This document shows, piece after piece, positions 25,947-32,720 of a DNA stretch of 48,667 bases. Every line of letters begins with the position of its first letter. Position 1 is the stretch's first letter. The translations under genes were made by a program, and so were the position numbers. The stretch lies in assembly GCA_016124855.1 (NCBI GenBank), contig WGMX01000022.1, positions 1 to 48,667 on the forward strand, given 5' to 3'. The notes under the pieces were generated by a model. That model made no database searches and had not been told where the DNA came from. It was given only the letters and a program-made list of their open reading frames with translations. The DNA comes from Anaerolineaceae bacterium. Lineage in GTDB: Bacteria; Chloroflexota; Anaerolineae; Aggregatilineales; Phototrophicaceae.

Positions 25947-27680
25947 ATGAAAATGATGCTTAAACAACGTCCATTTTTGCCGCTTTTGATGGTCATGCTG
26001 ATGATGATCTTATGGGTTCCATCAGCACTTTCACAAGGGCGTGACGAAACCCAATTCCGCCGTCTGCCGCTAGAAACCTATCGCCAGAAGATGAAAGCCG
26101 GTTGGTTGGGGCAAATGGTCGGGGTGTCCTTCGGTGGCCCGACCGAGTTCCGCTACGTGCGCGGTGTCATACCCGAAAGTGATATACCGAAGCTGCGTCC
26201 CGGTTTGATAAACGACGCCTTCCAACAAGATGATCTTTACGTAGAGATGACCTTCCTTAAGTCGCTGGAAATATATGGGCTAAATGTTTCTAGCGCTCAA
26301 GCGGGTATTGACTTTGCCAACAGCGAATATCAACTGTGGCACGCCAATCTGGCCGCGAGGACGAATCTACGGGCAGGGATTGCCCCACCAGATTCGGGAC
26401 ATCCGGCTTATAGCGGTTTTACTGATGATATTGATTACCAGATCGAAGCCGACTTTGCCGGATTAATTTCGCCCGGAATGCCAGATCAAGCCATCCACCT
26501 CGGTGAAAAGTTCGGGCGCATCATGAACTACGGCGATGGTCTGTATGGTGGGCAGTTTGTATCCTGCATGTACAGCGAGGCCTTTTTTGAAAATGATCCA
26601 CGTAAATTGGTCGAGGCTGGTTTAGCCTGTATTCCTGCCGAGAGTCAATATGCCGAAGCCGTCCGTGATGTGCTGCAATGGTCAACGCAGTATCCCGAAG
26701 ATTGGCAAAAAACATGGGCTTTAGTCGACGAAAAGTATCATTTGAATCCAGACTACCGCCGATATTCCAGCCAAGATGATAACGTGACTGATCCGAATTT
26801 CGATATTGATGCCAAGTTGAATGGTGCTTATGTGGTGATGGGATTACTTTATGGAAAAGGCGATCCTGTCCAAACCATGACCATCACCATGCGCAGCGGA
26901 CAGGATTCAGATTGTAATCCGGCGACCGCAACGGGTGTCTTATCGACCACGCTTGGTGAGCGTTTCCCGCAGACTTTAGCAGCAGGCTTAGATGAACAGC
27001 AAAAGTTCAGCTATACGTCCTATGATTTCGATAGTCTGCTGGCTGTCAGCGAAAAGTTAGCACGACAGGCCATACTGGCGAATGGTGGCACGGTTGAAAC
27101 GGATGCCAATGGTCAAGAAGTGTGGGTTATTCCGCTGCACCCTCCGCAGCCTAGCGATTTCGTTCAGTCATGGGAACCGGGGCCGACCTCGAATACGGTT
27201 TACACGGACACAGAAATGGCACAAATACGTTTCCCAAGTGGCAGTCTAGCGCTGGACGTTGGCCGGTTTGCGCCGGATTGGTCGGTCGTCGGCTGTATGG
27301 ATAATCCGCATCTTGGCCTGAAGGCGGATTTACTTGGCAGGAAGCATGTTTTGTTTACCCTTCCAGCCAGCAAGCAGATATCTTGTAGGCTGACGAATAC
27401 TCTTCAACTACCGGACACGTCGCCTCAAGTGCTGCGATTAGTCGTGGGTAATTTCCCCGACGGCGAATGGATGCTGGTCGCGAAAGCCAACGGCGAAACC
27501 CTGCTGCAACAGGTCGTCAGTGATGAAACCACAGTCAATGGTTGGTTGCAGGTCGATATTGATTTGTCCGGTTTTGTCGGGCAGTCCGTGCGTCTAGAAC
27601 TGCTCAACCAATCTTATGGACGGTCATCGTTGAATGGCGGTTATTGGGCGTTACTGGAATTCGCCAATAAGGAAGGCTAG
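25947..27680 (+). CDS. Secreted ADP-ribosylglycohydrolase-family protein
   Basis: This 577-residue protein has a clear signal peptide (hydrophobic LLMVMLMMILWV, likely cleavage near ALS-QG at residue 29), so this member acts outside the membrane. The glycohydrolase-like fold spans about 43-385, with QQDD at 93-96, GFTDDID at 158-163 and QDSDCNPATATG at 319-330. Here Ser replaces the usual Thr of the DTD metal motif and Gln precedes it. Residues about 420-577 are a beta-sandwich resembling a carbohydrate-binding module. It is divergent from the importer operon and upstream of the fused regulator by 215 bases. It may release an importable fragment from an extracellular polymer or glycoside (inference). 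Confidence 0.8.
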   Translation: MKMMLKQRPFLPLLMVMLMMILWVPSALSQGRDETQFRRLPLETYRQKMKAGWLGQMVGVSFGGPTEFRYVRGVIPESDIPKLRPGLINDAFQQDDLYVEMTFLKSLEIYGLNVSSAQAGIDFANSEYQLWHANLAARTNLRAGIAPPDSGHPAYSGFTDDIDYQIEADFAGLISPGMPDQAIHLGEKFGRIMNYGDGLYGGQFVSCMYSEAFFENDPRKLVEAGLACIPAESQYAEAVRDVLQWSTQYPEDWQKTWALVDEKYHLNPDYRRYSSQDDNVTDPNFDIDAKLNGAYVVMGLLYGKGDPVQTMTITMRSGQDSDCNPATATGVLSTTLGERFPQTLAAGLDEQQKFSYTSYDFDSLLAVSEKLARQAILANGGTVETDANGQEVWVIPLHPPQPSDFVQSWEPGPTSNTVYTDTEMAQIRFPSGSLALDVGRFAPDWSVVGCMDNPHLGLKADLLGRKHVLFTLPASKQISCRLTNTLQLPDTSPQVLRLVVGNFPDGEWMLVAKANGETLLQQVVSDETTVNGWLQVDIDLSGFVGQSVRLELLNQSYGRSSLNGGYWALLEFANKEG

Positions 27681-27704
27681 GCCGTATCTTAAGACATTGT
27701 GAGG

Positions 27705-27717
27705 CTCTCTTGGAGAG
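27705..27717 (+). terminator. Weak hairpin after the secreted glycohydrolase gene
   Basis: CTCTC-TTG-GAGAG is followed by TTTAAG. The stem is only 5 bases and the T tract is poor, so it may be no more than a pause site. Confidence 0.3.
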
Positions 27718-27895
27718 TTTAAGTTCGACGTGTATGATATGAAACTGTATATTTACCGCATAGAGATAGGTTCGAATCATCCGCTCCAATCACATCGAAT
27801 TGAGAGTAATGGCTTTTTTGCTCCAAATAAGCGCCGGTTGACGTTGTATAACGCACTTGGGTGAGGATGTCTTATAGAATTCAGGAGTAGCATCG

Positions 27896-29506
27896 TTGTT
27901 AGCTAAGAAAAAACAAGTCCGTGCTGAGAGACAAAACATGCCTGAACTGCCACGCGTGACGATTCGTGATGTGGCAGAAAAAGCGGGTGTCTCGCCAGCG
28001 GCGGTATCGCTCACACTGTCCGGACGTGGACGCATTGCTGAAGAAACCCGGCAGCATATTCTTGAAACTGTCGCCCAAATGAATTACGTCTTGCCCAAGC
28101 GCAGACGCGAATCGTCTGATTTACGTGTCTTCAGGGTCGAGGCTGGCAGCGGTTCAGAATATCACCCTGCCCGTACCGTGAATATTGAACTACAAACCAC
28201 CTTCCTCAATGACGAACTCGATCAACGTCAGCAGGAAGGTTATGACGTCAGCGAAATTGAATCGAGCATCCGTGTACTTCGCCAAGCTGCGCCTACACTT
28301 TATGACATTGAGGTCAATTGGAGCCGGTTGGAAAATCTTGAACTGAGAAGTGATTATCGCTATCAAGAGCCGTCCACATGGGCGGGTATCGCGGCAGAAC
28401 GCGGTGAGAGCAGCCCTCTCGAAGTTCGATTCTCTGCCAACCAACTTTATGACCGGATTTATGGTGGTTTACTGGGACGCGCTATTGGCTGTACGCTCGG
28501 TCGTCCGCTGGAACTGCTGGGTGATTTTGAAGATATTCAGGAGTTTTTGGAACGGGGGGATGCTTATCCACTCAATGATTACGTGCCGGAGATTTTGCCC
28601 CATCCACCGGGGTATGTACACTATGATCCAGAAGTGCAAAAGTACTTGCGTGGGCATATCCGTTATGCCCCGCGTGATGATGATCTTGATTATACCGTTC
28701 TCAATTTGACCATTCTTGAACGCTGTGGAGAAAATTTCACTTCGGAACAAATCGCTGAAAGTTGGCTGCAGCGGCTGTCCTATAACGCTATCTATACAGC
28801 CGAGCGGATGGCCTACGGCAATCTGGTTAATCAATACGGCCCGCCGGACAGCGCGGTGTTTCGAAACCCATATCGTGAATTTATCGGCGCTCAAATTCGG
28901 GCTGATGTATTCGGCTATACCGCGCCGGGTAAGCCAGATGTGGCTGCTCAAAGCGCATGGCGCGATGCGCGTGTTTCGCATGTTAAGAACGGCATTTATG
29001 GTGCGATGTTTGTCAGCGCCGCTATCGCAGCCGCTTTCTCGGTAAATGATGTCGCGGCAGTCATTCAGGCCGGTTTAGCGGTTATTCCACAGAACAGCCG
29101 CATGGCCGTTGCTATTCGAGATACGATTGACCAAACACGGCGCAGCCAGAATTGGCAGGATGTAGCTGCTTACATTACCGAACGCTTTGCAGATCACGAC
29201 CCAATCCATGTTTTGCCCAATGTCTGTTTGGTTGTTATGGCGCTCTTGTGGGGCGATGGTGATTTCGAACGCTCGATCACGACGGTTGCAATGGGCGGGT
29301 GGGATACGGACTGTAACACCGCGACAACCGGATCAATCGTCGGTGTCTTGAATGGAGCAAAGCGTCTGCCGGATAAATGGACAGCCCCCATTAACAACCA
29401 GATGGAATCGTGGTTATGGGGACATAGTTTGATTTCGATTTCCGATTTGGCTCAGCGTACTTATGGGCTTGCCCGTCGTTCCCTTAACACATCGAATGGT
29501 ACATGA
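27896..29506 (+). CDS. LacI-type HTH fused to an ADP-ribosylglycohydrolase-like domain
   Basis: In this 536-residue protein, residues 20-68 are a LacI-family DNA-binding headpiece (VTIRDVAEKAGVSPAAVSLT, then ETRQHILETVAQMNYV with the hinge-side residues). There is no periplasmic-binding-protein sensor. Instead, after a linker of about 110 residues, residues about 183-520 form an ADP-ribosylglycohydrolase fold with DDD at 261-263 and GGWDTDCNTATTGSIVGVLNGA around 467-488, so the metal residues are kept. The first start is TTG at 27896 with GGAG 8 bases upstream; an ATG at 27938 is an alternative and keeps the HTH. It is likely the regulator of the divergent importer and secreted-enzyme genes. 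Whether the domain senses or also hydrolyses the ligand is open. Confidence 0.88.
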   Translation: MLAKKKQVRAERQNMPELPRVTIRDVAEKAGVSPAAVSLTLSGRGRIAEETRQHILETVAQMNYVLPKRRRESSDLRVFRVEAGSGSEYHPARTVNIELQTTFLNDELDQRQQEGYDVSEIESSIRVLRQAAPTLYDIEVNWSRLENLELRSDYRYQEPSTWAGIAAERGESSPLEVRFSANQLYDRIYGGLLGRAIGCTLGRPLELLGDFEDIQEFLERGDAYPLNDYVPEILPHPPGYVHYDPEVQKYLRGHIRYAPRDDDLDYTVLNLTILERCGENFTSEQIAESWLQRLSYNAIYTAERMAYGNLVNQYGPPDSAVFRNPYREFIGAQIRADVFGYTAPGKPDVAAQSAWRDARVSHVKNGIYGAMFVSAAIAAAFSVNDVAAVIQAGLAVIPQNSRMAVAIRDTIDQTRRSQNWQDVAAYITERFADHDPIHVLPNVCLVVMALLWGDGDFERSITTVAMGGWDTDCNTATTGSIVGVLNGAKRLPDKWTAPINNQMESWLWGHSLISISDLAQRTYGLARRSLNTSNGT

Positions 29507-29534
29507 GCACCTATGGGAAACATGTAAAAACATG

Positions 29535-29564
29535 AGCCGCTCAAACCAGTCGTTTGATGCGGCT
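29535..29564. terminator. Hairpin between convergent genes
   Basis: AGCCGCTCAAAC (29535-29546) pairs with GTTTGATGCGGCT (29552-29564) apart from one bulged base, with a 5-base loop. T tracts are weak on both sides, so it is a probable bidirectional terminator. Confidence 0.55.
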
Positions 29565-29592
29565 TGGCTGACACGTTGATTGGACAGTTGAA

Positions 29593-30573
29593 TTAATTTC
29601 CAACCTCGATGACGACTTTCCCGCTGACGCGCCCCGTTTCAAGATGCCGGATTGCTTCGGCTGTTTCACTTAACGGGTAACATTTTTCGATGATGGAGTT
29701 GATTTTTCCGGTTTCAAGAAGCTTTTGCACAAAGTCCAGATCAGCTTTATTCGGGCTTACCGTCCCACTAGGTTCCAAGCGCTGACCACCTGCTTTTGAT
29801 CGGCGCGGTCCCATTATCATGTGTTCAAACATGAGGCGCAGCGAAGTAAAGCCGGCGATGATGCAAACCCCTTGCGGTTTTAGTGCGCGCATATAATCAG
29901 AGATGGAGCGATTGCCTACCGCACAGTAGATGAGGTCATACTGCTGACCGTTGTTCGTGAAATCTTCCTGCGTGTAATCAATAACATGATCTGCACCTAT
30001 CGAGCGTACCATGTCCACATTGCGGGTGCTGCACACGCCTGTGACTTCGGCGCCGAAGGCTTTGGCAATCTGTACCGCAAATGTCCCTACACCGCCGGAC
30101 GCGCCGTTAATGAGAACTTTCTGCCCGGCCTGAAGCTGACCTTTATCGCGCAGCCCTTGTAGAGCGGTGAGTGCCGCTGTGGGCGCGGCGGCAGCCGTTT
30201 CAAATGAAACTTGCGCCGGTTTCAGGGTCAGAACATCCTCGCTCACACATAGATATTCAGCAAACGCCCCCAGACCGCGTCCGAAGTTGCTGCCGAAAAC
30301 CTCGTCTCCCGGCTTAAACGCGGTGACGCGGCTGCCAACTGCCGCAACTCGTCCGGCAAAGTCGGCTCCCAGACGTGTCTCTTTGGGTTTGAACAGACCA
30401 TTCTCTAAGCGAGCGAGGAATGGAGCAGCACGCATGAAGTGCCAGTCTAGGGCGTTAGCGGATGCGGCCTGAATTTGCACAAGGACTTCGTTGTCTTTGG
30501 GTGTTGGTTTTTCAACATCCTTGAACTGAAGTACATCGGGTGAACCATACTGGGTGTACAGAATTGCTTTCAT
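29593..30573 (-). CDS. Zinc-independent MDR-type NAD(P)H oxidoreductase
   Basis: This 326-residue cytoplasmic medium-chain dehydrogenase/reductase is of the quinone-oxidoreductase branch. It has MKAILYTQYGSPDVLQFKDV at the start, GADFAGRVAAVGSRV, and the nucleotide-binding motif NGASGGVGTFAVQIAKAFGA at about 154-173. Catalytic zinc cysteines are absent, as usual for this branch. GGAGAAAG precedes the ATG. It is the last gene of a minus-strand run (small protein, two membrane proteins, dehydrogenase) with gaps of 34-117 bases. The substrate is unknown. Confidence 0.88.
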   Translation of the reverse strand: MKAILYTQYGSPDVLQFKDVEKPTPKDNEVLVQIQAASANALDWHFMRAAPFLARLENGLFKPKETRLGADFAGRVAAVGSRVTAFKPGDEVFGSNFGRGLGAFAEYLCVSEDVLTLKPAQVSFETAAAAPTAALTALQGLRDKGQLQAGQKVLINGASGGVGTFAVQIAKAFGAEVTGVCSTRNVDMVRSIGADHVIDYTQEDFTNNGQQYDLIYCAVGNRSISDYMRALKPQGVCIIAGFTSLRLMFEHMIMGPRRSKAGGQRLEPSGTVSPNKADLDFVQKLLETGKINSIIEKCYPLSETAEAIRHLETGRVSGKVVIEVGN

Positions 30574-30690
30574 TTGAACTTTCTCCTTATTCGAGATGTA
30601 GTGCGCTGCAATAGGTCTAAAAATTGCCGGTAGATGAAACGAGATGTTGGGGGAAGGGTATAAGCCTGCCCCAATTGATCAAAGTACAAA

Positions 30691-31446
30691 CTATGCCGCC
30701 GTAATCAGCGGATTGGTGACGGATGCCGGGGACTCAGATGGGTCTGATGATGAGACAAATCCCTTGCTGATAAGCCGTATTGCCAGTGTCAGTTCCCATG
30801 CGAAGATCGGGATCACAGCCACCGCCGCCCACACCGGAAACTGTTCGTAGAAGCCGAACATCTTGCCGGTGTTAATGGCGAAGACCAGCGGCCCGCCTAC
30901 CAGCCCCAGTATGGGGATAAAGCGTGGCACGAGGCGGGATTTGTACAACAGGTAAGCCATCAGTACGGTATTCGTTCCACAGACGAGGCCGGGGCCAAGT
31001 AGGGATGTCCAATTGTAGAATGCGACGAACGTGGTACCGAGAGTGACGAGGGCTGTCGGGTCAGCATCGACGCTACCTGCTAGATGCTGCCGCAGCGTCA
31101 CCGTTACCAGTAACGGGACAACCCCAACGGCTATAATGGCGGCTTCAAGCGTTCGGAGTCCCACGTATCCAAGAGCGATGCCTTCATGCCATTTCTTGAC
31201 GACGGGGAACAGCATCACTGCCGTACCGATATTACCGAGGGCACAAAATATTTCCAGAAATGCCCCTGCAATCACCTGAATGTCAGAACCAGCCCCCACA
31301 ATGTAACGTGTATTGCTTAGGATTGGCGCATACAGCATGGCAGCACCAATTGACGTGACGTGAGTGATGAGAAAGCACACACCCACAGCTATCGCAAGAC
31401 TTCTCGGCGAAATCACGGGTATTCCAGCCTGTTTGTTCGTGTTCAT
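30691..31446 (-). CDS. DUF4386-family membrane protein
   Basis: This 251-residue protein has about six hydrophobic helices (LAIAVGVCFLITHVTSIGAAM and others) and the pattern GIALGYVGLRTLEAAIIAVGVVP typical of DUF4386 proteins, whose function is unknown. AAGGAG lies before the ATG. The charged residues are mostly at the ends. It lies between another membrane protein and the dehydrogenase gene. Confidence 0.75.
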   Translation of the reverse strand: MNTNKQAGIPVISPRSLAIAVGVCFLITHVTSIGAAMLYAPILSNTRYIVGAGSDIQVIAGAFLEIFCALGNIGTAVMLFPVVKKWHEGIALGYVGLRTLEAAIIAVGVVPLLVTVTLRQHLAGSVDADPTALVTLGTTFVAFYNWTSLLGPGLVCGTNTVLMAYLLYKSRLVPRFIPILGLVGGPLVFAINTGKMFGFYEQFPVWAAVAVIPIFAWELTLAIRLISKGFVSSSDPSESPASVTNPLITAA

Positions 31447-31531
31447 GTCCTTGTCTCCTTAATTGCGTTTGGCCCAAGCCAACGCGTCTATTGGTAGTCG
31501 TTATTCGAGTCATTGGTCGTATATAGTGACG

Positions 31532-32209
31532 TTATTGAGCGGGCTGGCGGCTGCCCAACTCGGGCATGGATTCCGCGATTTTCGAGCGCTGTTCCGCCCA
31601 CAGCGCATATCCCAGCCAAGCCAGAGCCAATCCTGCGGGTATCCCGGCGTAGCGTTGGATTTCATGCGGCAGCAGCGCAGCCAGAGGTGTTAACAGTGAA
31701 ACGATGGCGAGCAGACCGGCTGCAAAGCGTGGCAGCATTTTGGCGCGGAATGTAGCTGCACCGAACAACAGGCCGCCGAGCATATAAAAAAGGCCTGTTA
31801 GTGCATATAACGTCGGAAGCATTCCGAGGTTTGTCTCGACCGGATGTCCATTGATGATTCCGAAGAAGCCGTCAATAAAAGTCGGTGCTGCCGTTGTTAG
31901 CAGCGGAACGACAAACGCTTCTACGAAGATAAAGGCGAGGTTAAACGCCCAACTGAGACTGAGCAGGATATAGCCGACCAGACCAAGCCATCCCGCCGCC
32001 TTTACTTGTTTGGCGTAGATCCCTGTAATGCCGACGAGGAACAGCAGGCACATCGTCACTTTCAAAGGCATAAGAATGGCCCATGTGGTGGTTGTGACCG
32101 ATGAAAGAACGTCCGGCGGATGGATAGGCTGAATGGCCGCGAAAAAGACCCCGGCCACCAATGCTGATAGACCGGCTAAGCGCGTGAGGGTTGAGCTTGT
32201 TATCTTCAT
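31532..32209 (-). CDS. Multi-pass membrane protein of unknown function
   Basis: This 225-residue protein has about six predicted helices, starting LAGLSALVAGVFFAAIQPIHPPD. The overall size and layout resemble the DUF4386-type neighbour, but I do not recognise a definite family. AAGGAGAAC sits just before the ATG. It is probably co-transcribed with the small gene 34 bases upstream. Confidence 0.7.
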   Translation of the reverse strand: MKITSSTLTRLAGLSALVAGVFFAAIQPIHPPDVLSSVTTTTWAILMPLKVTMCLLFLVGITGIYAKQVKAAGWLGLVGYILLSLSWAFNLAFIFVEAFVVPLLTTAAPTFIDGFFGIINGHPVETNLGMLPTLYALTGLFYMLGGLLFGAATFRAKMLPRFAAGLLAIVSLLTPLAALLPHEIQRYAGIPAGLALAWLGYALWAEQRSKIAESMPELGSRQPAQ

Positions 32210-32243
32210 TTTGTTCTCCTTGTTTGAGCGTAAATAATCCGTG

Positions 32244-32507
32244 TTATGAATTGGGGTTTGTCTGTCCCGTTTTGATGCGATTAACTGAAACCAACTGCAT
32301 TCCTAGGTCACGTACTTTTCTGAGTAATCCGAGTAAGGCCGATTGATCAGCAACCATGCCGACGAGCTTTGTTTCGCCGTTTTCTTCCAGCGTGATGGTC
32401 ATGCCTTCAAACCAGTCTGCCCAGCGATCACCCAGATGTCCCGTGATGCGAATCTCATAATGTCCGGGTTCGTGATTCCCCTCCGTCGGTGGGGGTGATG
32501 TGTTCAT
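32244..32507 (-). CDS. Small soluble protein, 87 residues
   Basis: The predicted cytoplasmic protein reads GHYEIRITGHLGDRWADWFEGMTITL and then VGMVADQSALLGLLRKVRDLGMQLVSVNRI. This is a compact alpha/beta pattern often seen beside LuxR-type regulators and membrane proteins in this phylum (recollection, not verified). I choose MNTSPPPTEG as start because AGGAGGAG lies about 12 bases upstream; the open frame to 32609 has no such site. It is the first gene of the run ending at 29593, downstream of the repeat-rich promoter region. Confidence 0.65.
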   Translation of the reverse strand: MNTSPPPTEGNHEPGHYEIRITGHLGDRWADWFEGMTITLEENGETKLVGMVADQSALLGLLRKVRDLGMQLVSVNRIKTGQTNPNS

Positions 32508-32587
32508 TTCTCGTTCATACTCCTCCTCTGCCTGAACTTCTGACGCTGTTGTTCGCGTTTTGTTGTTACAGAGAAGATACAAATGAA

Positions 32588-32630
32588 TGTGGTGAGTACA
32601 CATCACCACATATGGTGATTGATGTGGTGA
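32588..32630. promoter_or_regulatory. TGTGGTGA operator-like repeats
   Basis: TGTGGTGA (32588-32595) faces its inverted copy TCACCACA (32603-32610) over a 7-base gap. Two further direct copies follow: TGGTGA (32613-32618) and TGTGGTGA (32623-32630). They lie 80-125 bases before the small gene at 32507 and next to the MalT-like regulator gene, so they may be its binding sites (inference). Confidence 0.5.
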
Positions 32631-32720
32631 TTAATGAATTACGAGGTTGTGAGGTAGAGGCGAAGTTCCGGCATCCGGTCTGGCAAACCCACCGGAAAAA
32701 AGAATGAGGTAAGGGGTTGG

